From Micavibrio sp. UBA1850 (lineage in GTDB: Bacteria > Pseudomonadota > Alphaproteobacteria > Micavibrionales > Micavibrionaceae): a DNA stretch of 64,000 nt. The notes beneath the pieces were generated by a model. That model was not told the DNA's origin and did no database searches. It saw nothing but the letters and a program-made list of their open reading frames with translations. Position numbers and translations under genes: made by a program. Location of the stretch: positions 254,501 to 318,500 of the forward strand of contig DDIM01000001.1 in assembly GCA_002338525.1 (NCBI GenBank). Direction: 5' to 3'. This document shows, piece by piece, positions 42,489 to 50,405 of this stretch (positions are counted from its first letter, which is position 1; the number at the start of each line of letters is the position of its first letter).

Positions 42489-43160
42489 TTACATATTCTT
42501 GTTCATTGACAAGATAACTGTCTCTCGAGACTCTCTAGCCTCATCTTTTCGCGCCTTCAAGACCTGATCAACCTCTGCAAACGTATTATCCGTCAAACCA
42601 TTTTCGTAATGAACACCGCCAATACTTGTCCCTAAATGATGTGCTATCTTCTCCTCACCTCTCGTCACCGAAATTTCACGGTCAAAACAAGACATGATTT
42701 TATTTTCGATACCGCTCATATCATCAGCATCGCACCCTGGACACACAACAACAAACTCGTCACCACCCCAACGAAAGACTTGGTCATTTGTACGCCCGTC
42801 TTCGCTATGACGTATAACCGAATGCATACGCTCTGAAATAACCTTTAAAAACATATCGCCAACATCGTGTCCATATGTGTCATTGATAGGTTTGAATTTG
42901 TTTAAATCAAGTACAAAGACACCAGCCTTTTCACCTGATTGTTTTAATGCACTAGTCACCTGATCAAACGCATATTTATTAGGAAGCCCTGTAAGTGAGT
43001 CTTTTGTTGCGATGCGGGTCAGATCGTCCTTTTCTTGAACAGCCTTAGTCAGCGCGGCCTTAACAGATAAGGGCGTCACACCCCAATCAGCCTCGCTTCC
43101 CCCTGTTGCCAGATAGAAAGCTTTTGCTAGATCAATATCGTTATTATCATTTGCACTCAT
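42489..43160 (-). CDS. GGDEF domain diguanylate cyclase with an N-terminal ADW-TP module
   Basis: Predicted to make cyclic-di-GMP from GTP. The 223-residue protein has GGDEF at 132-136 in FRWGGDEFVV, the inhibitory I-site RTND (123-126) at the correct five-residue spacing, and DSLTGLPNK (54-62) opening the domain, so it should be active and feedback-inhibited. The first 45 residues hold a module shared with the 91-residue neighbour (EADWGVTPLSVK). There is no membrane segment. The start at 43160 is chosen because GGAGAGACTT precedes it; the longer frame adds four codons. It diverges from the next gene. Confidence 0.9.
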   Translation of the reverse strand: MSANDNNDIDLAKAFYLATGGSEADWGVTPLSVKAALTKAVQEKDDLTRIATKDSLTGLPNKYAFDQVTSALKQSGEKAGVFVLDLNKFKPINDTYGHDVGDMFLKVISERMHSVIRHSEDGRTNDQVFRWGGDEFVVVCPGCDADDMSGIENKIMSCFDREISVTRGEEKIAHHLGTSIGGVHYENGLTDNTFAEVDQVLKARKDEARESRETVILSMNKNM

Positions 43161-43193
43161 AAGTCTCTCCACAGTAAAAATATAGCTAAATTG

Positions 43194-43205
43194 TTAACAT
43201 AAGAA
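43194..43205 (-). promoter_or_regulatory. 12-base motif shared with the 91-residue gene (copy 2)
   Basis: TTCTTATGTTAA on the minus strand, 34 bases before the GGDEF ATG; identical to 42413-42424. Confidence 0.35.
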
Positions 43206-43260
43206 CATGCGTGCTGTAAATAATTTTGGCGTTTCATCAATATTTATAATAAGATAAGGC

Positions 43261-43806
43261 ATGTTCAATAAAGTTGACCCATTGTTCAAAAATCTATTTC
43301 GTCACGCGGAAAACGCGGACGCACGGCTTGCAATGGCACGAAAAGACCCAACGATTGCCAGAAAAAAAGACGAAGACGACGCAAAAAACAACAAAAGCAC
43401 TCTTCTGACCGAGGATGAAACAGACGTATCAATTGATGCGCTGCGTTCATTTTTACAGTCTTTACTAGGCGCAAAAAGCGCTGCTTTTAATCAAACAGCC
43501 CAAGAGGCCCCGCCCCCTAAAAAAGCATCAGATCAAAAGAGTGCCTACGCGATGAACGCCTACCAGACGATGGCCGGCGAAGAATACGAATCCGTAAACA
43601 TTACTGAAACACCCGCACAAAGCGAAGACACAAGCAGTGATTTTACCATTAACGAAGATGACCGTCCAATGGTTGAGCAGCTTCTTCACGATTTGGATGC
43701 ATTAGAGACGCTTGAAGTTGAATATTTGGTTATCTCACGCCGTGGTACTTTCTTTGAGAGTGTCAAAGACGCCATTCAAGGCGCACACGACCGTTTTAAT
43801 TTATAA
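43261..43806 (+). CDS. Unrecognised acidic protein near the flagellar/c-di-GMP block
   Basis: A 181-residue soluble protein that I cannot assign. The N-terminus is basic and helical (DPLFKNLFRHAENADARLAM), the middle is low-complexity with many Glu, Asp, Lys and Pro (APPPKKASDQ), and the last 45 residues look like a folded helix-strand element (MVEQLLHDLDALETLEVEYLVISRRG). No signal peptide or membrane segment is seen. AAGG lies just before the ATG. It converges on the winged-helix gene, overlapping it by 6 bases. The layout suggests an accessory protein of the flagellar region, but nothing in the sequence proves it. Confidence 0.65.
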   Translation: MFNKVDPLFKNLFRHAENADARLAMARKDPTIARKKDEDDAKNNKSTLLTEDETDVSIDALRSFLQSLLGAKSAAFNQTAQEAPPPKKASDQKSAYAMNAYQTMAGEEYESVNITETPAQSEDTSSDFTINEDDRPMVEQLLHDLDALETLEVEYLVISRRGTFFESVKDAIQGAHDRFNL

Positions 43807-44370
43807 ACAAAGCTTATAACCACGCTCGGTCGTCACAAGCCATTTAGGCGACGAAGGATCAGATTCAACCTTTTGACGCAATCGGTAAATGTGCGTTTCC
43901 AATGTATGGGTTTCAATCGCCTCGCCGTACCCCCACACCTCTTGCAACAAGACATCCCTGTCTATTTCGTGCCCTTCTTGCGCGTATATACACTGAACCA
44001 TGTCTCGCTCTTTTTCGGTCAATGATATAGGCGCACCCGATGACACTGGCAAAAGCATCATTTCGCGTGCTTTCAAGTTATAATGCCCAATAGAAAGATC
44101 GCCTGCCTTACGCCATATAGCGCGTGTGTCGTTTACCTGTGACAATATAATGTCAATAAGCGTCCCTAGCCGCACAGGTGTTTCGATTTGTCTTTTGTCT
44201 TCATGCCCGCACTGAAAAAAGAGCGCATCATTATCACTCATATAATCTCCCAACACGACATCCCCTCCCAAATGTGTTTTCAACAATTGAAGGTTAGAGG
44301 TGATTGCGCTTTTCAGATCGTCATGGCATTTGTGCGGTAGATATAAGGTAATTTCATACATGAGAATCAT
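43801..44370 (-). CDS. OmpR-type winged-helix regulator without a normal receiver domain
   Basis: A 189-residue protein. Residues 112-189 are an OmpR/PhoB-type DNA-binding domain: SLTEKERDMVQCIYAQ, DVLLQEVWGYGEAIETHTLE, HIYRLRQKVE and TTERGYKLCL. The first 100 residues take the place of a receiver but show no Asp-Asp...Asp...Lys set, so phosphorylation is not expected. A second ATG is three codons in; neither has a clear Shine-Dalgarno sequence. Its neighbours are two unrecognised genes, one on each side, both on the plus strand. Confidence 0.85.
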   Translation of the reverse strand: MILMYEITLYLPHKCHDDLKSAITSNLQLLKTHLGGDVVLGDYMSDNDALFFQCGHEDKRQIETPVRLGTLIDIILSQVNDTRAIWRKAGDLSIGHYNLKAREMMLLPVSSGAPISLTEKERDMVQCIYAQEGHEIDRDVLLQEVWGYGEAIETHTLETHIYRLRQKVESDPSSPKWLVTTERGYKLCL

Positions 44371-44504
44371 ATTAAACTAGGAATCTTTTTCATACAAACC
44401 CTCATCACCATATTATAAAACACACCTAACCCCTTGATTTGTATAAGCCCACACGTGGCACAAGCCTTGCATTAGTATCATGTAAAGAAAGGATATATGA
44501 GCGC

Positions 44505-45167
44505 ATGAACACGTATTTTGATACTTCTAGTAGCAGAACAGCAGGATCAATGCCTGTGTGGAAACCTTCACCTGCTGAAAAAAGTGATGATGCGCAAGTC
44601 AAACCAACTGAAAGCTATGGCTTCAAAGACATCATCGATGTCATTAACCCACTACAACATATCCCCATTGTGAATACGGCCTATCAAAAAATAACAGGCG
44701 ATACCATTAAGCCTGCGGCGCAGATCTTAGGCGGTGGTCTGTTCGGCGGGCCACTTGGCGCCGGCGGTGCGGCCATTAACGTTGCCGTAGAAACACAAAC
44801 AGGCAAAAATATTAGCGGTCATGCTTTTGCTGCGTTTACAAAGAAAAACGCGCAAAAAGACGTGCAACCCGAAATATTACAAACACCTCCGCAATCCCGC
44901 GAAAGCGATCATCCAGAAGATAATATAAATAGAGCCCTCGCCCAATTAGCCGAAATGGATGCCATGTCGGCCATTGCCTTTACAGATCTGTCACACCACG
45001 AATATGAACGTTATGAAACAAAACCTGTCGCACAAGGTCGCACAGCCGGCCATGACACAAATGTATTCCTTGATCTTACGGCACCACACCACAACGACAA
45101 AAACACCTATAGACAACCTATCACAGAGCAAAGCCTCAGCCCTATGCCCGAAGACTTTGCTTTTTAA
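44505..45167 (+). CDS. Conserved hypothetical protein with a glycine-rich hydrophobic segment
   Basis: A 220-residue protein of unknown function. The central part, from DIIDVINPLQHIPIVNTAYQ through KITGDTIKPAAQILGGG to LFGGPLGAGGAAINV (about residues 42-96), is the conserved core; I recall similar NPLQHIP..TGD...GG.LFGGP.G segments in hypothetical proteins of other alphaproteobacteria. The flanks are polar and low in complexity. The ATG at 44505 follows AAGGA at 11 bases; the longer frame starts with TTG. No signal peptide is present. It converges on tilS with a 17-base gap. Confidence 0.65.
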   Translation: MNTYFDTSSSRTAGSMPVWKPSPAEKSDDAQVKPTESYGFKDIIDVINPLQHIPIVNTAYQKITGDTIKPAAQILGGGLFGGPLGAGGAAINVAVETQTGKNISGHAFAAFTKKNAQKDVQPEILQTPPQSRESDHPEDNINRALAQLAEMDAMSAIAFTDLSHHEYERYETKPVAQGRTAGHDTNVFLDLTAPHHNDKNTYRQPITEQSLSPMPEDFAF

Positions 45168-45184
45168 AGCTATTATTTAAATTC

Positions 45185-46183
45185 TTATGAGTTTTTTGTA
45201 GGAACGCGACCTTTTTCAACGCTAATGACAAACACATTATCACCTGGACGAGCCTCAAATAAACACCCTGAAAATGTGCGTTTGCGAAACGGCGCATCAC
45301 GTGTGATGTCAAACGCAAGACCTTCTAGCTTTTCTAATCGTGGTGGGTATGCGCTTTCAACGAGTTGCTCGATAATGAAAGACAAAACACGGATTTTAAA
45401 TTCTGCGTGCAAATTCTGAAAAGCAATAAAATCTATTGAAACCGTCTCGTCATCTTGCGCAACAATCAACTGATCAAGAAACGAATATGCAACCTGATCA
45501 AGGGCATCTTTGGCACGCGCTGTGCGCTCAATTGTTTTTGCCAAACGTTTTTGCGTCAAACCTTCTTCTTCCATAAAGGCCTGAGCCTTACGAAAACGAA
45601 CGCGTTTATATTTATCGCTGTCGTTACTGGGGTCTTCAACCCACTCCACATGGTTTTCCTGACAATAAGCAATTAAATCAGCATGCGGAACATCATAAAA
45701 TGGTCGCAACAACATCAAATCTTTATGCCAAGACACAGGCGCAATGGACGCCAAACCGTCCAAACCACTTCCACTAGACAGACGCATCAAATATGTCTCA
45801 ATTAGATCATCTTGGTTGTGTCCTAAAAATAAGGCATTAATTTCGTGCGTGTCGCAATATTCTGAAATCAATCGGTATCGCGCATCGCGTGCTTGCTCTT
45901 GTATTTTACGATCAACGCCCTCGTGCGTCCATTTCAAGGTCGTGTGAATGCCAAGACCCTCTAACCACTCAGAGACAAGTACAGCCTCTTTTGCAGCCTC
46001 TGAACGCAAGCCATGATCAACGGTAATGAAATGTATTTCAGTATCGGGCAACGCTCCTGCAAGCGCAAAACACAGCGCCATGCTGTCCCCTCCTCCAGAC
46101 ACAGCCACAGCAACGCGCGGCTCGTCTTTAACATCAGGGACAACATTATTTAAAAATCTGGATATCTGCTTATCTACACTCAT
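45185..46183 (-). CDS. tilS: tRNA(Ile)-lysidine synthase
   Basis: Modifies C34 of the CAU-anticodon isoleucine tRNA to lysidine so that it reads AUA, an essential step. The 332-residue protein has the PP-loop ATP motif SGGGDS at 29-34 and later HNQDDLIETYLMRLSSGSGLDGL. Starting at the ATG of MSVDKQ gives the usual length; the longer frame adds 13 codons without a Shine-Dalgarno sequence. The C-terminal part is shorter than in E. coli TilS. It lies 56 bases after ohr on the same strand. Confidence 0.94.
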   Translation of the reverse strand: MSVDKQISRFLNNVVPDVKDEPRVAVAVSGGGDSMALCFALAGALPDTEIHFITVDHGLRSEAAKEAVLVSEWLEGLGIHTTLKWTHEGVDRKIQEQARDARYRLISEYCDTHEINALFLGHNQDDLIETYLMRLSSGSGLDGLASIAPVSWHKDLMLLRPFYDVPHADLIAYCQENHVEWVEDPSNDSDKYKRVRFRKAQAFMEEEGLTQKRLAKTIERTARAKDALDQVAYSFLDQLIVAQDDETVSIDFIAFQNLHAEFKIRVLSFIIEQLVESAYPPRLEKLEGLAFDITRDAPFRKRTFSGCLFEARPGDNVFVISVEKGRVPTKNS

Positions 46184-46239
46184 GCACGCAACATGATCTA
46201 AAGCACGCATAAGTGCAAGCAATTATATATAGATTTCGG

Positions 46240-46668
46240 TTATACCAGTGTAAGGCGTACATCCACACCTTCACGTGTTGCGTTTGAATATGGGCAAACT
46301 TGGTGCGCTTTTTCAATAAGGTCTTGGGCAACATCACGATCCAAACCTGGTAGATCAATATGAAGCTCCACATCAATCGCAAATCCACCATCAGTTGGAC
46401 CAATCCCCACCTCACCAGTAATAGTGAAATCATCTGGCAATTCGATATTTTCTTTATCCGCTACACTTTTAGTCGCACCCATAAAACAGGCAGAATAACC
46501 AGCAGCAAATAGCTGTTCAGGATTTGTGCCCTCGCCACCATCACCACCAAGAGCCTTAGGCGTTGAAAGCTTTACAGACAAGCTGCCGTCTTCTGATTCC
46601 GCAGAACCTGTACGACCACCCTTAACTGTAGCTTTTGTTTGATATACGATTTTTGATGGCTTTTTCAT
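46240..46668 (-). CDS. ohr: Organic hydroperoxide resistance protein (Ohr/OsmC family)
   Basis: Reduces organic and fatty-acid hydroperoxides with two catalytic cysteines, usually recycled by lipoylated proteins. The 142 residues include Cys61 in AAGYSACFMGA and Cys125 in HQVCPYSNATR, the Ohr pair, and GGDGGEGTNPEQLFAAGY. AGGAGATTAAAC precedes the ATG at 46668. No OhrR-type regulator is adjacent in this window. It is read toward tilS. Confidence 0.95.
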   Translation of the reverse strand: MKKPSKIVYQTKATVKGGRTGSAESEDGSLSVKLSTPKALGGDGGEGTNPEQLFAAGYSACFMGATKSVADKENIELPDDFTITGEVGIGPTDGGFAIDVELHIDLPGLDRDVAQDLIEKAHQVCPYSNATREGVDVRLTLV

Positions 46669-46749
46669 GTTTAATCTCCTGTAAATATTAGTTGAGAGAT
46701 TCATGTAGTGCCAATCGCAGTAACGGCAATGGTAGGAAAATTATTGAGC

Positions 46750-47010
46750 TTATTGTTTGTGGTGGAGAAGAGTATTATTAACGCATGCTTGCGCATCTTT
46801 TGGATCATTATATGTATCGCCACAAGCTTCATCGATCGCTGGCTTTATCAATTCCACATCAACGATAGGGATATCAGCAGCAGCGCTGTCAAAAGAAGTT
46901 TTTACATCTTCTGCACCCCACCCTTCAACATCAAATACCTCATCAAATGAGGGCGCCACCGTACCTATAAAAACACCTAACGCTACACCTGCACAAAATT
47001 TATAACTCAT
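46750..47010 (-). CDS. Small membrane-anchored or exported protein of unknown function
   Basis: An 86-residue protein that I do not recognise. Residues 5-20 are hydrophobic (FCAGVALGVFIGTVAPSF), either a signal peptide or a membrane anchor. The rest is acidic and carries two cysteines (EACGD and QACVNN), which could form a disulfide outside the cytoplasm. AGAGGGATATTTT precedes the ATG, and the coding frame is clean. It stands between ohr and the terminator of the ribosomal run and may be a single-gene unit. Confidence 0.65.
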   Translation of the reverse strand: MSYKFCAGVALGVFIGTVAPSFDEVFDVEGWGAEDVKTSFDSAAADIPIVDVELIKPAIDEACGDTYNDPKDAQACVNNTLLHHKQ

Positions 47011-47069
47011 AAAATATCCCTCTCGCCATTTAATTTACATAAAACATCAAAGTTGTTTCATTTAGTAAA

Positions 47070-47094
47070 TAAAAAAGGCGATCCGAAGACCGCC
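47070..47094 (-). terminator. Terminator of the ribosomal protein operon after rplQ
   Basis: A 7-bp G+C-rich stem (GGCGGTC / GATCGCC on the minus strand, one G-T pair) with a UUCG tetraloop and six T residues, 28 bases beyond the rplQ stop. Confidence 0.92.
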
Positions 47095-47121
47095 CCTTTC
47101 AAATTCAATATCAGCAAAATT

Positions 47122-47643
47122 TTACTTATCGTCTTTTTTTGCTTCAGTTTTCTTCGCTGGTGCTTTTTTCTTCGCAGCAGGTTTTTTCTCTTCTTTCAAA
47201 GCTTTTGCTTCGTCAGACAATTGAACAGGATCTAAATCATTAGCAGCATCTTCAACATAGCCACTGTCTTTACCTTTAGCAGAGACATCACGGTCAACAA
47301 ATTCGATCACAGCCATAGGTGCGTTGTCACCATAACGGAAACCAGCTTTCATGATACGGATGTAACCACCTTGACGGTTTTCATAGCGTGCGCCAAGAAC
47401 GTCAAAAAGTTTCTTTGCTTGTGTTTCATCACGCATGATTGAGATGGCACGACGGCGGTTCGCCAATCCACCTTTTTTAGCAAGTGTCACAAGCTTTTCT
47501 ACGAAAGGACGCAATTCTTTTGCCTTTGGTAGCGTTGTTGTAATTTGCTCGTGCTTTACAAGCGCTGCAGACATATTTGCAAACATAGCTTTTCTGTGTG
47601 AGCTAGTACGTCCTAATTTTCTTTGTTTTATGCGGTGTTTCAT
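47122..47643 (-). CDS. rplQ: 50S ribosomal protein L17
   Basis: Large-subunit protein near the peptide exit tunnel. The core (RKLGRTSSHRKAMFANM, then TLPKAKELRPFVEKLVTLAK) is complete and ends near residue 118. About 55 more residues follow: an acidic spacer and then a Lys/Ala-rich tail (EEKKPAAKKKAPAKKTEAKK). It is the last gene of the ribosomal run, separated from rpoA by a structured 131-base spacer, and is followed by a strong terminator. Confidence 0.97.
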   Translation of the reverse strand: MKHRIKQRKLGRTSSHRKAMFANMSAALVKHEQITTTLPKAKELRPFVEKLVTLAKKGGLANRRRAISIMRDETQAKKLFDVLGARYENRQGGYIRIMKAGFRYGDNAPMAVIEFVDRDVSAKGKDSGYVEDAANDLDPVQLSDEAKALKEEKKPAAKKKAPAKKTEAKKDDK

Positions 47644-47701
47644 TGCATCTTTCCTTACATTTTAACGGCGGCCTCAAACGGGTGAAACCATGGTAAAAAC
47701 C

Positions 47702-47763
47702 GCTGGTCACTAAATATCGCTATTCGTTAACCAGCAGCACGGGGCACTGCGCCCCTATTTTTT
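47702..47763. other. Structured spacer between rpoA and rplQ
   Basis: Two hairpins can form. GGGGC / GCCCC (47741-47755) is followed by TATTTTTT on the plus strand only, so it would terminate transcription antisense to the operon. GCTGGT / ACCAGC (47702-47707 and 47730-47735) is followed on the minus strand by GGTTTTTA, which could act as a weak terminator or attenuator inside the operon. Confidence 0.5.
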
Positions 47764-47774
47764 AGAAGGCCCGA

Positions 47775-48803
47775 TTAAGCGTTAAACGGGTCTTCAAATT
47801 TATGAGCCAACTCATCGATATTTTCTGGTGGCCATCCTTCAACGTCCATACCAAGGTATAGACCCATTGTACCCAAAACTTCTTTGATCTCGTTTAGAGA
47901 TTTACGTCCGAAGTTTGGTGTACGTAGCATGTCAGCTTCGCTGTGCTTCACAAGGTCACCAATGTACATGATGTTGTCGTTTTTCAAGCAGTTTGCTGAA
48001 CGAACAGAAAGCTCAAGCTCGTCAACCTTACGAAGAAGGTTACGGTTAAACGGCAAGATGTCCTCTTCCGCTTCTGCTGTTTCTTCTTCAGGCTCGTCAA
48101 AGTTGATGAACACTTGAAGTTGATCTTGCAAGATACGAGCAGCAAATGCCACAGCATCTTCAGGTGTTACAACACCGTTCGTTTCAATTTCAAGAGCCAA
48201 TTTATCATAGTCTGTAACCTGTCCAACACGTGTATCTTCAACAGTGTAGGCAACCTTTTTAACTGGTGAGAAAACAGAGTCGATTGGAATAAGACCCGCA
48301 GGGCATTCTTCCGGACGGTTCTGAGCAGATCCACGGTAACCTTTACCAGTGTTAACTGTAAGTTCCATGTTCAGGCTTGCACCTTTATCCAGTGTACAAA
48401 TAACAAGATCAGGGTTCATGATTTCAATGTCAGCACCCGCTTCGATTTGCGCAGCTGTAACTTCACATGGGCCTTTTGCGTTTAAACGCATTTTCTTAGG
48501 GCCATCTGCATGCATACGCACAGACAATGCCTTAATGTTCAAGATGATATCTGTAACATCCTCGCGCACACCTTCAATTGAAGAAAATTCGTGCATAACA
48601 CCATCAATCTGAACAGCTGTAACAGCCGCGCCTTGAATTGATGACAACAAAATACGACGAAGTGCATTTCCAAGTGTCAAACCGAAACCACGCTCTAGTG
48701 GTTCGATAACGACAACACCCTTGTTCTGGTTGTTTTCGTTCTTCTTAATATCGATTGAACTTGGTTTAATAAGCTCTTGCCAGTTTTTGTTAATGAGAAC
48801 CAT
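47775..48803 (-). CDS. rpoA: RNA polymerase subunit alpha
   Basis: The assembly platform of RNA polymerase; the C-terminal domain contacts UP elements and activators. At 342 residues both domains are present: EPLERGFGLTLGNALRRILLSS near 33-54 in the N-terminal domain, and SVRSANCLKNDNIMYIGDLV with FGRKSLNEIKEVL in the C-terminal domain. It follows rpsK by 57 bases, the classic alpha-operon order. Confidence 0.99.
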   Translation of the reverse strand: MVLINKNWQELIKPSSIDIKKNENNQNKGVVVIEPLERGFGLTLGNALRRILLSSIQGAAVTAVQIDGVMHEFSSIEGVREDVTDIILNIKALSVRMHADGPKKMRLNAKGPCEVTAAQIEAGADIEIMNPDLVICTLDKGASLNMELTVNTGKGYRGSAQNRPEECPAGLIPIDSVFSPVKKVAYTVEDTRVGQVTDYDKLALEIETNGVVTPEDAVAFAARILQDQLQVFINFDEPEEETAEAEEDILPFNRNLLRKVDELELSVRSANCLKNDNIMYIGDLVKHSEADMLRTPNFGRKSLNEIKEVLGTMGLYLGMDVEGWPPENIDELAHKFEDPFNA

Positions 48804-48860
48804 GTTTATCCCTTTCTCTATGTAATCTATTTGGCTAGTTTATGAGTGATACAATAATTA

Positions 48861-49244
48861 TTACACACGACGACGCTTTGATGGGCGACAACCATTGTGT
48901 GGAATTGGTGTTGTATCTTTAATTGAACGAACTACGAACCCTGCAGAGAACAATCCACGTACAGCAGATTCACGCCCTGACCCTGGACCCTTAACTTCAA
49001 CATCCAATTCTTTCATGCCAAATTCTTTTGCTTGCGCACCTGCTTTTTCAGCAGCAACCTGTGCAGCAAATGGTGTAGACTTACGTGAGCCTTTAAAACC
49101 GTTTGCGCCAGCAGTTGACCAAGCAATTGTGTTACCTTGATTATCAGTAATCGTAATAATCGTGTTATTGAATGTAGATAAAACATATGCCTTACCTTCA
49201 ACAATATTCTTTTTGACTTTTTTCTTAAGCGCTGGTTTTGCCAT
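48861..49244 (-). CDS. rpsK: 30S ribosomal protein S11
   Basis: Small-subunit platform protein that binds the 3' major domain near the Shine-Dalgarno helix. The 127 residues include GKAYVLSTFNNTIITITD, WSTAGANGFKGSRKSTPFAA and the C-terminal PIPHNGCRPSKRRRV. It follows rpsM by 13 bases. Note the TIAWSTAG segment, normally TISWASAG or similar. Confidence 0.99.
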   Translation of the reverse strand: MAKPALKKKVKKNIVEGKAYVLSTFNNTIITITDNQGNTIAWSTAGANGFKGSRKSTPFAAQVAAEKAGAQAKEFGMKELDVEVKGPGSGRESAVRGLFSAGFVVRSIKDTTPIPHNGCRPSKRRRV

Positions 49245-49257
49245 TATCTAAACTCCC

Positions 49258-49629
49258 TTACTTCTTTTTGCCGGCGATAGCTTTCGCAGGGCCTTTACGT
49301 GTTCTTGCGTTGTTTTTTGTGTTTTGTCCACGTACAGGAAGACCTTTACGGTGACGCAACCCGCGTAAGCACCCCATGTCCATCAAGCGTTTGATGTTCA
49401 TTGAGACTTCACGACGCAAGTTTCCTTCGATCAGATACTGGTCTGAGTCGATTTCGTTACGAATAGCGTTGAGTTCTTCTTCTGTTAAATCCTTCAAGCG
49501 ACGTGTGCCGTCGATACCATGAGTTGCACAGATTTTTCTTGATGTTGTTAGACCGATACCATGAATGTAAGTTAATGATCTTTCAACGACTTTATTATCA
49601 GGGATGTTTACCCCAGCGATACGAGCCAT
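49258..49629 (-). CDS. rpsM: 30S ribosomal protein S13
   Basis: Small-subunit head protein that bridges to the 50S subunit and touches the P-site tRNA. The 123 residues are complete, with ARIAGVNIPDNK at the start, RGLRHRKGLPVRGQNTKNNA and a C-terminal basic tail. It is the first gene behind the TTGACA/TATACT promoter at 49753-49780, so the rpsM-rpsK-rpoA-rplQ block can be transcribed on its own. Confidence 0.99.
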   Translation of the reverse strand: MARIAGVNIPDNKVVERSLTYIHGIGLTTSRKICATHGIDGTRRLKDLTEEELNAIRNEIDSDQYLIEGNLRREVSMNIKRLMDMGCLRGLRHRKGLPVRGQNTKNNARTRKGPAKAIAGKKK

Positions 49630-49752
49630 ATTTTTACTCCTTTAATTGAATTCAAGCCGAACCGTAATTCCAGTTCGTAAACCAAGCCTCAAGCGACTTT
49701 CAAAACCTCTACGCACAGGCAAAGGAACTCAAAAATCTATTGAGACTGGCGC

Positions 49753-49780
49753 AGTATATGCATTCAGCCACAACTGTCAA
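49753..49780 (-). promoter_or_regulatory. Promoter of the rpsM-rpsK-rpoA-rplQ block
   Basis: On the minus strand TTGACA (49775-49780) and TATACT (49753-49758) are separated by 16 bases, the strongest match to a sigma70 promoter in the window. The predicted start near 49746 gives a leader of about 115 bases before rpsM. Confidence 0.75.
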
Positions 49781-49814
49781 CACAAAAAAGGGATAAAACA
49801 AGGGTTTTAAGAAT

Positions 49815-50381
49815 TTAAAGATCAGATACGATCGCGCGCAAAGCTTCGGAAACAGATTCAATGTCCTGCATACCGTCTAACTGCGTGTGCAAGCCCTTTT
49901 CCTTGTAATAAGGAAGAACCTCAGCTGAGTAGTTTCTATATGCATCCAAACGCACCTTAAAGGCTTCAACGTTGTCATCGCTACGCCCTTCTTCTTTTGC
50001 ACGTTTTTGAATACGAGAGATCAATGCAGTGTCATCAACTTGCAGCTCAATCACTTTATCAATTTTCTTGCCACACTCTGCGAGCATAGCATCAAGCGCT
50101 TGCGCCTGTGCTTGCGTACGTGGAAAACCGTCAAAAACAGCCCCCTTAGAACAAACCTCAGAATCAACATACGCACGAATCATGCGGATCACAATCTCAT
50201 CAGGAACAAGCTTGCCTTGATCCATAATAACCTTCATCTCTAAACCAAGATCTGTTTCACCAGATATCTCAGCACGAAGCATGTCACCAGTAGACAATTG
50301 CTTTAGGCCATACTCTTCTTCAAGAATTTTTGCCTGCGTTCCCTTACCTGCGCCGGGAGGGCCAAAAAGAATAATATTCAT
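49815..50381 (-). CDS. adk: Adenylate kinase
   Basis: Equilibrates AMP, ADP and ATP. At 188 residues it is the short form: the P-loop GPPGAGKGTQ is at 7-16, DGFPRTQAQAQAL follows in the middle, and the lid region is only about ten residues (QKRAKEEGRSDDN) instead of the zinc or hydrogen-bonded lid of long forms. It follows secY by 24 bases on the same strand, the usual secY-adk order. Confidence 0.97.
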   Translation of the reverse strand: MNIILFGPPGAGKGTQAKILEEEYGLKQLSTGDMLRAEISGETDLGLEMKVIMDQGKLVPDEIVIRMIRAYVDSEVCSKGAVFDGFPRTQAQAQALDAMLAECGKKIDKVIELQVDDTALISRIQKRAKEEGRSDDNVEAFKVRLDAYRNYSAEVLPYYKEKGLHTQLDGMQDIESVSEALRAIVSDL

Positions 50382-50405
50382 GAGATCGTAAATCCTTTAT
50401 TAAAA

